Notes: generated by a model not told the origin, from the sequence alone. Positions 46,741-58,933 are shown, counted from the first letter of the stretch. The stretch: DNA of 64,000 nt from Brachionus plicatilis (GCA_010279815.1 QEOQ01000207.1:1208078-1272077); one strand, 5' to 3'. Numbers and translations are program-made.

Positions 46741-48553
46741 CACATAATATTTTCTGAAAATTCAGAAAAAAATTATTCTAATTTAGCATAAATATCCGCT
46801 TGAATTTGCTAGAAAAGTGATAGAGAAAAATTTTTTGAAATAATTTCATAATCAAAATTTGCATGCAAAAAGTAAAAAGCGAGGAAAAAAATCCTATTAA
46901 GACTTAGATTTAAAGTCAAATATTTGAAATATCAACTCAGAACTAAAAGATTTCGAAGAACAAATTAACTTAAGTGAATATCTTCTTTTTTACGAATACA
47001 AATGCTGCAAATATAAAAGCAAAATTTGCTTATAAATTATTTAAATTTTATTTCTTTCTATAAGCAACTATCTGAACCTGATAAAGCAAATATGAATTCG
47101 TTTTGAGCTTGCTTGAATTTCGTTCAATAATCATCTAGAGAAATGTATTATTCTACCAATATCCGCTAAAATTTTATTTTAAAGTCTTTATGGATCAAAA
47201 AAATTATAAAAACTAAAAGCCTTTTAGGCAGATTTAAATTAAAAAAAGAACCCCATTTCAAATTTTTCTAATAAATATTCTAATCGATAATTTAGTGTTT
47301 TCGATGATTTCTTATCATATTTACCTTAACATATAGCCGGTTTAAGTTATAGATTTATGATTTTAATCGCAAGATTTTTTAATTATAAATAATAAAAATT
47401 AAATGAGTTATCATTATTTTTTTGTATTATTTTATTAATTCCTGATTATCAAATGCTACAACTTTTAATTTAAAAATAAAATTATAATGCAATTATAATC
47501 AAACTTTTTTGGACAAAATTTTTTTGAGGCTTAAAGCTAAAATTTCCACCAATAAATTCAATTTAAAAAATTTTTTTTTAATTATTTTTGATGAAAATGC
47601 ATCTTGAAATTAAAATTATTCCATGCAGTGTGTCGCTAGTCTTTAAAAAAATATTTAGACGTAAAAAGCTTAAAAAAATTTTAATTATTTTTTTAATCAA
47701 ATTAAAATCAAACAATATTCAAATTTTTACCCTTTCTCAGCAAATTCACTTTAAACTCGATCACAGGAGGCAAAAAAGAATTAAAAAAATTTATTATTTA
47801 TTTTAACTTTAATTTAACATTTATTTAACAAATAAATTTTTAAAATAAAACTGAATGTTATAAATAAACCTATTTTTTGATTTTAAATTATGCTTTGCTC
47901 AAGTATTCATACTCAAACTCGAAATACTTATTATTAATTTTTTTGTTTGATATCTGGTTAATAATAGTGCTATTTAATCATATTACTAGATGAACTTTTC
48001 TTAGATTTTTGCTTGTATAAAATGTTTTATTTAGCTTCACTTATATAAGTTAATTTAGTTCACATTTTCTATGGTTAACAATAATGTAGTTAAATTTTAT
48101 CCATAATACCAATTAGAACTTCTATTTGACAAAATAAAAAGTCTGCCAAAACAGAGCCCAAGAATGATAATAAATATAATTTAATTAGATAAAACAAAAT
48201 CATGTCTAAAATTTTTTGATATTTTTCACGGAATATTTTTTTATGAAAAATCAACTCTTGCTGAAATAAAATTTTTTAACTCATAATTTGAAAAAAAAAT
48301 TTTCCCAAAAAATTTTAGTCTTAACACACCCAATTTTATTTTATTTTTTATTAGATTAATATATGACTGTCTCATAATTTCGTCAAAATATTTAAAACAG
48401 CCTTCGAAATTTTGAATTTATTAATTCAATTAAAATTATCAATCTTTCAAAAAATTTTTAATTAATTGATTGAAGATTTGAAAAATATTTATTGTTATTT
48501 TGATTTTAAGAGTCAAATAAATAATATAATACAATACTAAATAATTTTAAAAT
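46741..48553. other. Intergenic between ANKRD13 and CMC1
   Basis: 1.8 kb of AT-rich sequence. CCTGATAAAGCAAATA at about 47085 matches a site near 10129, a possible relative of the tail repeat. The Lys/Ile-rich open frame at 47588-47806 has no motif. No gene called. Confidence 0.4.
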
Positions 48554-49085
48554 TTATTTAGTATCCTGGTTTTGAGTTTGGTGTTGTTGATCATTTTTCT
48601 TATAATCTCTTAATTTTTCCATAAACTCCCGCTTTCTTTCCGAATCGTAATAAGGTTTTTTCTCATAAGGGTCTTTTTCGATGATACCTGTTCGCCGAAA
48701 CCTAGATCTTTTATCTAAATACACTTGTTCACATTCAGTTCGAAAATCTTTATCTTTATAGTATTTGCCTAGACAAGCATTCATTTCATCCACCTGTGGT
48801 TTGCAAGTGATGAACGAAATTAGACCTTTAAGTCCTCGACTATTGCTCTCCATACACTCACCAAATTCTTTATTTCAAAAAATAAAAATAAGAATTGAAT
48901 ATTTCAAACAAACTTTTGATCAAATCATGACATTTTTCGTGATGAGCTCTGTCTTTGACAAGCTGAGTAATAAATACATGTTCCTCGACATGACGCAAAG
49001 AACGATCATCCGGATCACCTAATCCTAATGGACCGCCAGTAAATTTTTTACTAAAAACATTAACATGGTCTTGGTTATTCGACAT
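48554..49085 (-). CDS. CMC1: COX assembly mitochondrial protein CMC1
   Basis: This is a twin-CX9C intermembrane-space protein that stabilises early COX1 assembly intermediates. Two exons (49085-48914 and 48867-48554; 46-bp intron) join in phase 1 to give 161 residues. The two CX9C motifs are CHDLIKKFGEC, the first half formed across the splice, and CKPQVDEMNAC. LRHVEEHVFITQLVKDRAHH and CEQVYLDKRSRFRRTGI match human CMC1 (106 residues). This protein is longer at both ends: about 28 extra N-terminal residues (NVFSKKFTGGPLGLGDP) and a ~35-residue Lys/Gln-rich tail. Import would use the MIA40 pathway. Confidence 0.93.
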
Positions 49086-49200
49086 TTTATTTGATCAATT
49101 AAATGACTTTTTGGTTAAAAAAAAAATAATTTTATTAGAATAAAGTTTTACATAATTTTAAATGAAACATTTCAAAAAAAATTCTGCTAAAAAAATTTTT

Positions 49201-49848
49201 TTATTCATTCATTTGAGCTTCAAATGAAATAAGTTGCTTAACAAAACCTTGATTAGGGCATACTTTTGATCGTTTGGATTTAATCATTTGAAAAGCCTGA
49301 CTGTAAGAAAATGCAATTTTCTTATACATTAGATATCCTATTACAAAACTGCATGATCTTGAAACACCGGCATTACAATGAACTAGAACAGATCGGTTTT
49401 TATCTTTCAGTCCATTGTCAATAAATTCAAATGCTTCTTCAAAATGACTGAGTATATCTTCAGATGGCAGATCGTAGATTAGTATTTTTTTATATTTAAA
49501 CAAAGACTCAAATTTATTAGAGATATTTGAGGTTAGATTTAGAATATGAGTGATTTTTTTTGAATTTAAAATATCCAAATTTGTAGCCACATCATCACCA
49601 CTTAAGAAAAGTCGTGGTATAATTTCATCGATTGATAAATCAGGGACCAAATCAACTAAAAATCCGCATTTGTTACTCCAGTAAACTATGCTTGAATTCG
49701 ACTGATCATCGTCATTAGATTTTACTTCTTTTTCCTCGCCTTCTTTGACCACAAATTGACGACCATTTGCATAAGATATTTTAGTCGAACTTTTTTTGAG
49801 GCTAGATCTGGTAAAAGAGGCTATTTCGTCTAAAAAATTTGAGTTCAT
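49201..49848 (-). CDS. DUSP19: Dual-specificity phosphatase, DUSP19-like (copy 1)
   Basis: A cysteine-based protein phosphatase likely acting on MAP-kinase pathway proteins. Single exon, 215 residues. The N-terminal 60 residues resemble DUSP19 (SFTRSSLKKSSTKI, then CGFLVDLVPDLSIDEIIPRL). The catalytic domain has the general-acid Asp in YDLPSEDILSHFEEAFEFID and the P-loop VLVHCNAGVSRSCSF with Cys158. PNQGFVKQL closes the domain. No CH2/rhodanese kinase-binding module, as in atypical DUSPs. A paralogue lies 6 kb away on the same strand. Start ATG at 49848. Confidence 0.9.
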   Translation of the reverse strand: MNSNFLDEIASFTRSSLKKSSTKISYANGRQFVVKEGEEKEVKSNDDDQSNSSIVYWSNKCGFLVDLVPDLSIDEIIPRLFLSGDDVATNLDILNSKKITHILNLTSNISNKFESLFKYKKILIYDLPSEDILSHFEEAFEFIDNGLKDKNRSVLVHCNAGVSRSCSFVIGYLMYKKIAFSYSQAFQMIKSKRSKVCPNQGFVKQLISFEAQMNE

Positions 49849-50500
49849 ATTTAAGTTTTATCTAAAAATTATTTATAAATTATTCGAATAATTTAGTTCT
49901 AACATAAAATGTTTGCAGAGTTTTTCGAATGCGCTAGTTGCATTCAAGCTTGCTAGACTTATCTCTTTTTTCTTCTTGTAAACTTTTTCAAACTTAAATG
50001 TAGCTTTAGAGCCAGAAATTTTAAATTTTTCGAACTTTTAAGTTAATTCTGGAACTAATCTTTGAGAAAGGGTATGCAGAAAAATCATTTTTTTGACCCC
50101 CAAAAAATTGGTTTTCTTAAGTTACATGCGGAATAATAATTTTGGTCGAAAAAGTCAAATTAAGATAGTGCTTTAGTTTTGGTTAAAATTTTTGGATACC
50201 CGTTATAAAATAAAAACAAGTTTTTAATAATTTCTAATAAAGAAAAACTATTAATAAAATTAAATCTTTGATGATTATTTAAATTTTTTGTTATTATGAC
50301 TAAGTCACTTTGGTAGTGCATGCAAATCCAATGTATTTTGCAGAGAGGTCTCAAGACTAGGTTTTAACAAATTAAAAAATTCGGATGCAGAAAGACATAA
50401 TTTTAAAATTTTAATTATTAAAACTTTTGAAATATTTTATTGAGTCTGAATTAATAAATAAAAGCTTGCCAAATAAGTATTTTTATTATTATTATCAATT
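49849..50500. other. Intergenic
   Basis: AT-rich sequence; nothing recognisable apart from the 5' flank of the DUSP gene. The open frame at 50160-50354 has no motif. Confidence 0.4.
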
Positions 50501-50504
50501 ACAA

Positions 50505-50755
50505 GCTTAATCTCTCAGTTGTTAATGATAAGACACCAGGATATAACAGATTTAAGACAGAATATTATGAAGTTCTTGATATTTTTATAATACTAACTTA
50601 ATTCTTAGATAGAGTTGTTGACTTTAAAGTTCTGATAGATGATAATTTTTCAAGTGATTATTTTCCTATTTAAGCATATATTTCAGTTGAGCATGCTTTC
50701 ACAGCTAATTATTCGAATTTTAGTTTTAATTTTAAAAAATATTCTAGTTTCTAAA
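50505..50755 (+). pseudogene. LINE endonuclease-domain remnant
   Basis: The plus strand reads NLSVVNDKTPGYNRFKTEYY, then EVLDIFIILT, a stop, FLDRVVDFKVLIDDNFSSDY, FPI, a stop, and VEHAFTANYSNFSFNF. LDI....., then V.F.VL.D...SDH.PI, matches the C-terminal end of an APE-type endonuclease from a non-LTR element, with the DH replaced by DY. In-frame stops show it is dead. It ends about 40 bp from the stop of the convergent lipocalin gene. Confidence 0.6.
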
Positions 50756-50795
50756 ATTTTATTTAATTTAAATGTTTTCAATATTATCAATTAAA

Positions 50796-51512
50796 TTAGT
50801 TAGTGCAAGATAAATCATTCATTAAAAAATGTAGCTTGTTTAAATCTTCAGGAATTGCTTTAATTTTTTCAAATAATGGAACAAGTTTGGATATGCTATC
50901 AAAATTTCTATTCTTTATAGAAATATAGTAGGAGTAATCAGCTTCAGAGTACCAAAAATGATCAAGCTGGGTACAAGCATATCTCAATTCCAAGTCGCTA
51001 TCAATATACAATACAATAGATTCAGTGGTAACATTTTTTTGATAAGTGTTTCCAAAAACTCCGTACAAAGTTCTTTCAGATTGCGATAAAAATACACCGG
51101 GTCTTGAATGATCGATTTGTCTTCTTTGAGTTCTTCTAAAAATGGTTCCATTTGATCTTAATTATTAAAAGTCTTAAATAAATTGAAAATTTAAAATCAA
51201 AAAATTTACAAGTAATATTCAATATCCATTCTAAGAGTATTTGAATCTTCAAGCGAATGATTATTCTTAAAGCAGGATTCTTTAACAGTTCTGTCGTTTT
51301 TATAAGCAATCATTTTCAAATGCCAATTTCCCAATAACTAAATTATTTTTGTTTTAAATAATTTATTGGTTTAAAAAAAATCTATTAAAAACTTGTTCTA
51401 TTTTGAATCCACTCATAGGTTTTAGATCGGGACATTTACTTTTATGATGGACTTTTGATGCATCAATAGTAAATGCCAAAAATAATAAGGTGAACACTTT
51501 TAGATGCTTCAT
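50796..51512 (-). CDS. Secreted lipocalin, apolipoprotein D-like
   Basis: An extracellular carrier of small hydrophobic ligands. Three exons join in phase: 51512-51393, 51337-51210 and 51156-50796, giving 202 residues, the usual ApoD size (189). It begins with a signal peptide (KHLKVFTLLFLAFTIDA). CPDLKPMSGFKIEQLLGNWHLK holds the lipocalin GxW motif. The third exon has VLYIDSDLELRYACTQ, comparable to the TDY..YALVYSC region, and HFWYSEADYSYYISIKNRN, and ends LMNDLSCTN. Four cysteines are placed as in two-disulphide lipocalins. Exon 1 uses a GTTTTT donor, weaker than most here. The ligand cannot be inferred. Confidence 0.8.
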
Positions 51513-53990
51513 TTTTAGTTTGTGATTTTTTTAATTCACTAAATATAAACCTATTTATACCCGAGATGTCTTAGGTTAATTTTAAAATTTGAATCGAAAG
51601 ACAAATGTTCTATTTTAAAAGACACCTTTTTGTTTGATTAGCAAATTGAATTTTTTGAATCATTTTTTAATGTAAGGCAATTTTAATTTTAAGAAGTCAT
51701 TTAATCAAATAATTTTTTTTACAAGTCAAAATGAGACTATGGATTTTCAAAAAATTTGCTCGATCATTTTATTCGGCAATTTTAACATTCAAAAATTTGT
51801 TAATTTCATTAAGGCTTTTCATCCTAAATTATCTAAAGAGACTGTAAAAATTCTGATTCACTACCAATTTCCATGCCATTGGTACAAAATTTTCAGTTTA
51901 TTTTTTTTTGATATAGTGTAATTTGGCATTTATTTATAGTTAGGCCATTGAAACTATTAATCAAAGAGTCTAATTAACTTGCTGCCATTTTTTTTTCCTA
52001 AAATGAACTTGCTATTTTATTGTCTGCGATTTTAATACAGAGCTGTGGCGTATATAATCCCTGAGTTTAAAATAATGCCACTCCGTACCTTTAAAAATTT
52101 CTGAAATCAAAAAAGCAAAGCTCAAAAGAAAACAAGCCAAGTCTTTAAGCGAGATAATAAATTTGGAAGATATAAATATGAATATTTATTTATTTTATTT
52201 CAATAAACGCCGCAAGGGCGATGTTAATAAAAAAAAAGAAAAGACAAATTTTAAATTTGCAAATTGAGATATTTAGTATAGGGTTATGATTTAGAGATCT
52301 CTAGGCTATCTTAGTAAGCTCATAAAGCTTCTTAACACTATAAATATGAATATAATGCTAAGTTTGAGAAAATCGTTAATTAATTGATTTAATGTTATTT
52401 TATTTAATTAAAAATATTCCCAAACTGATTTTCAAGATCAATATTAAAAATCTAATTTGGCCAACGAATTTGCTTTGACAGTTTTGAATAGAACTTATTG
52501 TTTCAGACTATTTATTTATTTTTTTCTTTAATTTTTTTTTTATTTTTTATCCGATTTTTCACCAAGTTCCTTTTTAATACTTTTGTAATCAATCAATTTT
52601 TATACTAGCATAGATTTTCATGAGGGCTTAAACGAAGGTCTAGAACCATTCGGACGTGCCCAGGGGTCCTCCCCTAAATTATTTTTTAAATAAATAAATA
52701 ATTATTGTTTCAGTCAGTCAAGGGATAATTGGAATTAATGAATTCAAAACTCAGTTTAGAGAACTATTTTCTGATAATTAGACTCAATTTAAGAAATTCT
52801 TTTAAACTTTATTTTTAAATTTGATGAATAAAAATTTTGAAGTCAATGTTTAAATTTATATTTAAAAAGTAAAAGTTTGACAAATCCAAAGTTTAATTTT
52901 ATCAAATAAAATTATTGCTTTTTAAACTCAAAGTTCTCTTCAAAGCCATTACCATAAAAAACTTAGTAAAAGTTTGAAATTATTTAAAATAAAAATTTCC
53001 GCAACTTTTTTTCATATCTAAAGAGATTAGAAACACCGATAGGTAATAAAAAATCAACGATTCTTTAGAGAATCATTATAAGATCATTGAAAAATTAATG
53101 ATTTTTGCGAAATATTTTAAATTTTGATCATTCTAAGAGAAAATAGGTGCAAAAAAATCACTAGAGATATTTTTCAAAACCCTTCAAAAAGGGTTCATAC
53201 AAATCTTTCCTTATGTAAAAAAAAATGAAGAAAATACGAAAATTTTCAGATATTGTTTTTTAGATGATTTTTTAATGAATCTTTAATGAAATCATAATAA
53301 AATTGATTCCAATATCTTTAAAGAATCATTGCAAATTTTAGTTGACTTGGCGTGGCTAAAAAATTCAATTCATTAGACTTAGTCTCAGATTTGATATTTA
53401 AGATATTAAAAAAGAGGAAGATAAGCATATTAACATTTTTTCTTTATTTAAAAAACTTAAAGTTCTTATAAAATCCATTCTTTAAATTAAAAAAATCTTT
53501 CTTGGTCAAAAAAAAATTTCCCCTCAGAATGCTTGAACGCATTTGTATTTTATGTCTGGCTACGCCACAGCTTGGTATCATATTTGCATATGATATTGAT
53601 TTAATCGGAAGAACTCATTTTAAAGGCAACTTGAAGTTCATGATCATGATCAAATAATCAAAACTAAATTTATTATAATCTTTGAAAATATGATGAAATT
53701 AGTTTTTTTTATTTTTTTTTTAATTAAACATAAGATGTTTACTGTTTTAATTTTAAAAAAAAAACATTTTTTTTCTAATTAATCTTTAATTGATTCTTAA
53801 TTAAAATTTTAAAGACAAACTTATAATAGGGAGCCAATCATAGCAATCTTTTTCATATTTGATTTTTCATATTCATATTGAATTTGTTTGAAATTATTTA
53901 AAATAAAAATTTCCGAATAATTCACAACTATATTTAAAAAATACTTTTCAGTTTTTTAATGGTTGTATTGGAGTAAAAATCTTCGCCATG
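51513..53990. other. Intergenic with retroelement 3' ends
   Basis: AT-rich sequence. A compact stem CGCCGCAAGGGCG with an AATAAA-type tail lies at 52201-52240, and a longer GC-rich 3'-UTR-like segment at 52610-52712 (annotated separately). Other open frames are short and motif-free. Confidence 0.4.
52610..52712 (+). mobile_element. Retroelement 3' UTR and (AAATA)n tail
   Basis: GATTTTCATGAGGGCTTAAA then CGAAGGTCTAGAACCATTCG, and GTGCCCAGGGGTCCTCCCCT, closing with AAATAAATAAATAATTA. GC content is far above its surroundings and it ends in a tandem A-rich tail, as LINE/SINE 3' ends do. The family is unknown. Confidence 0.5.
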
Positions 53991-53999
53991 TTATAAGAT

Positions 54000-54610
54000 T
54001 TGTATACGAGGTTGGGAGGAGTTTCTGTAGATAGATAGATAATTTTAGAGAGATGATCTCTCAAGGTTGTTCCGAAGCGAGGCCTCATACAACCTACATT
54101 TTTTTTTATTTGGATCAAAGAGGAGAGAGGAAAGGGAGAAGATATGGATAAAAAAAAAAAGAAAAAAAAAAAAAAAATTTATTTTTTCTGAGTTTTGTAT
54201 TTTATTGATTTTTTTTTTTTTATTTTGTAGTGTGGATTAACTTGGTTATGATATTAAAGGGTAAGACAAGATGAATATGGTATTACAGTTTGTACAACTT
54301 GTCTAAGGCTTCTGAAGAGTGGCTATTGGAGTTGGCTTAGGAGCTCCTTTACAGAATAAGTCTTCGCTTATTTGAGGAGCAATGTTGTAAAATGTGACAA
54401 GATCTTTTAGTAGGGGGTTTACTCTAAGAGCTCTAGTAAGATATTTGCTCGCAAGTTTTTTGCATCTTTCTTGAATAGTTTTTAGGTTAAACTGGTTCAG
54501 CATTTTACTATTCGAGAGGAGACAAGAAGATGACCTTGAAATTGTTCTAAGGGCTTTGTTTTTTTATTGGATTCGCAGGTGATTAGAGAGATAAATGGGC
54601 TATATTCCAG
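54000..54610 (-). pseudogene. LINE RT C-terminal fragment and 3' UTR (Jockey-like)
   Basis: The minus strand reads NKALRTISRSSSCLLSNSKM, then LNQFNLKTIQERCKKLASKY, LTRALRVNPLLKDLVTFYNI and APQISEDLFCKGAPKPTP. IQ..ALR.I......, L....NL.TI..R...L...YL..A and NP.I are standard for Jockey/CR1 RT ends. A stop precedes NKALR in this copy. The downstream 3' UTR (54120-54000 on the minus strand) includes GGCCTCGCTTCGGAACAACC. A long A-tract near 54150-54180 interrupts it. Confidence 0.7.
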
Positions 54611-55467
54611 AATTCATGAATTGGTTAGATAATTTTATTTTATTAATTGATTAGTTATTTCAATTGATAATTTTTATTTTAATTAATTTCAATTTATATT
54701 TGTCAATTTATTTATTTATCTATATCAATTAATTTTTACTTTATATTTTTTGCTATAATTGGTTATGAAAAATTATGCTATGAATAAAAATCGCGATGAA
54801 AAATTTTGGATGAACTTGTTATGAAAAAAATTGCTATGAAACGTACCAGTGTATTAAAATCCACATTAAAGTATCCAAATCATGACTTTTAAATGATATT
54901 TAAATATTAATTAAAATATATTACCGGGAAACAAAACTAAATTTTGTAATGCAAAATTTCAAAATATTGATTAAGATTTTATTTTTATTTCAGATAGAAA
55001 TTCATATAAATTTCTATCAATTTAAAGATTAAATAAATCACGTTTAATAAAGTGTAGTCATTTATAATTAAAAAATTTATTAATAATACCTTTTTATCTA
55101 TCTCAAAAACTAAAAATTTTGATTTGAAATTTACATTTGATCATGAACTTTCATTTGCCCATTTAAAAAAATTAAATCTAGCGTTTACCTTTATACAATT
55201 TAAGTATAGAATAATTTTTTTGAAGATTTTTGTTTGTATTCAACTAGAACTAGGCTTTTTTAATTTAAAAGAAACGACAACAGCGAAAAATGCAGCAATA
55301 AAGTTTAAAAATTCAATAAATCTTTTATGATCAAGTTCATTAAAATTTGGTCATTTAATTTGAAATTTAAAAAAAAATGAAACTTTTTATTATTTAAGAT
55401 AGGAGCAATGAATAAAAATTCAATCTAATTACAATTAAAAAATCATTCAAAAAAAAAATATTCAAAT
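54611..55467. other. Intergenic
   Basis: AT-rich sequence with GAAAAATTxTGCTATGAA-type words near 54760-54840. The open frame at 55124-55330 lacks an ATG-linked motif or splice partners. No gene called. Confidence 0.4.
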
Positions 55468-56028
55468 TTATGAGATAATACAAAAACTATTTTTATCTTT
55501 TTTATAGCTTTCTAGCTGTTGTAATTGTTTGACAAAACCTTGGTTAGGTGCAATAATTGGTCTACACTTTTTTACATGCTCAAAAGCCTCCTGGTACGAT
55601 TTAAAAACTCCTTTTTTGATTAGATAAGCAATAACAAAACTTGCCGATCTGGAGATACCTGCATTACAATGAACCAGCACCGAATTTTTTTTGTTCTTTA
55701 AGGCATTATCTATAAACTCGAATGTGTCATCAAAATACTTTTGAATATCTTGCCGTTCGCTGTCAAGTATGTTGATTTTTAAATAGGAAATTTCTGGCTC
55801 AAATTTATTCGGTATGTTTATGGTCAAATTTAAGACATGAGTTATTTTATATTCTGATAGTATTTCTTTTTTGCGTGCCACAAAATCATCGCCCAGATAC
55901 AAACCCGGGATTATTTTATTCATTTGGTAGAGCTCTAAATTTTGTTTCACTAATCTATCGAAAAATATTTGTTCGTCATTCAATTGATTTATTATGTTTA
56001 TTTTATTTTTTTCATTTTCAGTTGTCAT
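55468..56028 (-). CDS. Dual-specificity phosphatase, DUSP19-like (copy 2) with CaaX end
   Basis: A paralogue of the phosphatase at 49201-49848: single exon, 186 residues from the ATG at 56028. The catalytic domain includes MNKIIPGLYLGDDFVARKKE, YKITHVLNLTINIPNKFEP, and the P-loop VLVHCNAGISRSASFVIAYL with Cys121. The general-acid position is the Asp in NILDSERQDI. PNQGFVKQLQQLE closes the domain. The protein ends in CIIS, a CaaX-type sequence that would suit farnesylation; copy 1 lacks it. The frame is open a little further upstream (to 56058), with an acceptor-like site just beyond, so a short extra 5' exon is possible. It shares PNQGFVKQL, ITHVLNLT and HCNAG.SRS.SFVI with copy 1. Confidence 0.88.
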   Translation of the reverse strand: MTTENEKNKINIINQLNDEQIFFDRLVKQNLELYQMNKIIPGLYLGDDFVARKKEILSEYKITHVLNLTINIPNKFEPEISYLKINILDSERQDIQKYFDDTFEFIDNALKNKKNSVLVHCNAGISRSASFVIAYLIKKGVFKSYQEAFEHVKKCRPIIAPNQGFVKQLQQLESYKKDKNSFCIIS

Positions 56029-57562
56029 ATTATGGGCTAAGTTACGCCAATTTTTCAAACAAGTCTAAAATAAAAGTTAATTTAGTCTCATCAATAAATC
56101 AAGCAGATGAACCTGTATTTAAAAATAGGATTTTTATTATTTTCATACATACCTTTCTATTTTACAACAAAATAATTAAATTAAAATTAATTAAAATTTT
56201 AAATAATTTTTTTTATTAATGCTTAAATTAAAAAATTTTCTATTTATTAAAAAATATTGATAATTTTTTATTTTGAAATGAGCTTAACTGGCCGAAATTA
56301 AAAGATAAACTTTCTGAAGAAAAACAATTTTCTGGACTAAATTTACTAATCTAAAATTTTTCGATTATAAATGAAGAGAGATAGAATTGCGTTTATTAAA
56401 AAGAAAGTTTAAATTTTTAAACTTGATTTTTTCTCGACAATTGTTCTTTAAATTTTTAGAATTTAGCCGTAAAACAGATAAACATTAATTGATGTTCGAT
56501 TGAATATTACAAACCCTCTCACAAATGAATTATTTACGAATAGGAAAAATAATTAATTTTTCAAAAAAAAATAGGCATAATATTTATAAAGTAATGTTAC
56601 AGAGTTGAATTTGATGATTAACTGGATATGATTATGTAAAAAAATATAAAATAAATAAGGTAAATACAAAAAACACTGAAATTTTAAAATCAGAATAACA
56701 AAAAATTCACTTTTCGAAAATAATGTCTTTAACGCAGAGACCTAGCAGTTATTTGAAATTATTAAATTTTAAATAAATAACCATTATTTTTTTAAATGAA
56801 TAACATTTTTCGACGAAGGATTGATTATTAGATAAATGTTTCTCATGCTAAATCAAAAAAATTAATTTATCTGACAAATCAAACAATCAAATATTTTTTT
56901 CTAACTGATGTAAACTGTTTATCCTAAAAAATATTAATTTATAACTTTTTACATTCCTCAATTTTAAGAACGATTCAGCAAAAAATCTCTAGTTTTGGAA
57001 CTTGGATATAAAATTTTTTATTTTTTGTTGTCTTTTTTTAAATTATATTTGAATAATTTTGCAACCTATAGCTGTTTTATGAGATGAAAGTAGCCATAGT
57101 CCCGAGGATTCTTGCTATAACATAAACTTCCGCTACAGTTTTATCAAAAAATTTTATTAATTTTTATTTTCTTTACACGTTTTAAAAATAAAAATAATGA
57201 ATAAATTGCAAATCTTTTAATGAAATTTATTATTTTTCAACTTTCGACCCAAATTAAAAATTAGGATATTTTTAATATTTAAAATAATGAGTTTTAATAA
57301 GATTAATGAGAATTAATTTTAAATTAATTATTTTCAACAAAAACTACCGATGGTTACTTTTTTTCATGGATTTAATAGTACAAACTTCGTTTTTAAATTT
57401 TAAAATAGATTTGTTGATTGGTACGGAACCTATTGAGTAATTATAAAATATTTATTTGCTAAATAAAAAAATTATTTTATTAATATTTGATATTTTTTGA
57501 TCAGACATACTTCAGAAAATAAAAATTTGACATTTTTTCTTTTTATTTCAACACAAAATAAA
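56029..57562. other. Intergenic
   Basis: AT-rich upstream region of the second phosphatase. No exon, RNA gene or element end recognised until the hAT-like MITE at 57563. Confidence 0.4.
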
Positions 57563-57656
57563 CAGACTTGTGCTAAAGTCAGAAAAAAAAGTCATTTCAA
57601 AATTTCAAGTCAAGTCAAAGGACTTGACTTGACTTTATGACTTGTAAACAACTCTG
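57563..57656. mobile_element. hAT-like MITE, 94 bp, perfect 8-bp TSD
   Basis: CAGACTTGTGCTAAAGTCAG ... GACTTGTAAACAACTCTG, flanked by AAAATAAA at 57555-57562 and 57657-57664. It is the smallest complete member of the AAGTC family. The duplicated site is AT-rich, so chance identity is somewhat more likely than for the other copies. Confidence 0.8.
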
Positions 57657-58147
57657 AAAATAAATATGTTCTAATAGCGTTGAACAGATTTATAATTGTG
57701 GTAAAAATTTTTTTATTTGTTGGTACCAGCTTTTAATTTATTGGGGAAACTTATAAACTCATTATAAACAAAAAGGAAAAAACAACAAATTAATCTTTTC
57801 GATTTAAACATCTGAACAAAATGATTTTTAAAAATTTTAAAAAAGTTAATTTCAAAATAAAATTGAAGAAAGGAGTTGTTTAGATCTAGGTTTACTTCTT
57901 TCGAACACTCATAAGATGTTTTTTTCTGTAAAAAAATTCTATTTTTTTTTGATTAAAAAATGAAACAATTAATAAAAATAAAAAGAGAAAAGGATAAAAA
58001 AAAGTAAAATAGTTAATATGTTTCTTTAAAGCAAAAAAATATGGGTACATCTTGTTAAACAAAAATTTAATTAATGATTCTAAATATATGATTTTCTTTG
58101 AACATAATAAACAAAATTAAAAATAAATACACAAAAATTGTAAATGT

Positions 58148-58375
58148 AACAATGTTAAACAACTTTTGTTTCATCTACTGCAGAATTCTGCAAAATTGCA
58201 CCCTATATAAAAGTATTAAAAATGAAGCGCGATTAATTCGCACATATTTTGCAGGCTTCTGCAGTAGATGAAACAATAGTTGTTTAACTTTGTTCCATTT
58301 ACAGTTCTAGACATTTAGAGAAAAAGTTATCAAATTTTTTCTTTTTGAATTGGAAGTTTTGTATGAACTTTCAAA
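58148..58375. mobile_element. Foldback MITE C (relative of A and B)
   Basis: GTTAAACAACTTTTGTTTCA...CTACTGCAGAATTCTGCAAA on the left faces its inverse on the right (58240-58300), sharing GTTTCATCTACTGCAGAA. The right arm continues outward as the inverse of TTTGATAACTTTTTCTCTAA, which resembles MITE B's TTTATAACTTTTTTTCTAAT. The matching outer left arm is not evident and no duplication was fixed. TGCAAAATTGCACCC in the middle echoes the shared core. Confidence 0.65.
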
Positions 58376-58933
58376 ACGCAAAAAATAGCTTAATAAATTT
58401 TTTTTTTGCAAACTTGCTAATTTGATAATAAAAATTAAAATATTTTTTTCAAAAACAATTTTATTTATAAGACCAAAAGTTCTGTTGATAAATTAAAACT
58501 TTTGCAAATGAATAAAAAACTATTATTATTTTAACACCACATCATCAAAATTTACAGAGGCAAAAAAAATTAATCTCGATGAATCATTGAATTAAATAAG
58601 AGAAATATTCTTTTAATAATTTTATTTTAAAATTATTTAAAGAAAATTCCAATTAATGACTCTATAAATGAATTTAATATAAGCTTGGATGCAAAACAAT
58701 AAAAATGAGTTATGCCATGTAATATTTTAAAGAAAATTAAAGAAATTAAATTTTGGAATGGCCTAGAATGTGCCTATTTGTGTCCTTAAATACTGAAAAA
58801 TTTTACAAAATCTAAGCCTAGTTAACTGTTTGGCAAAAAAAATTCAAGTAGAAAAAAAAAACTTGAGAAAAAGAATCGCCTCTAAGGCTCAGAACGGGCT
58901 TTGGTCGAAAACAAAAAAAAATAAAAAAAAAAA

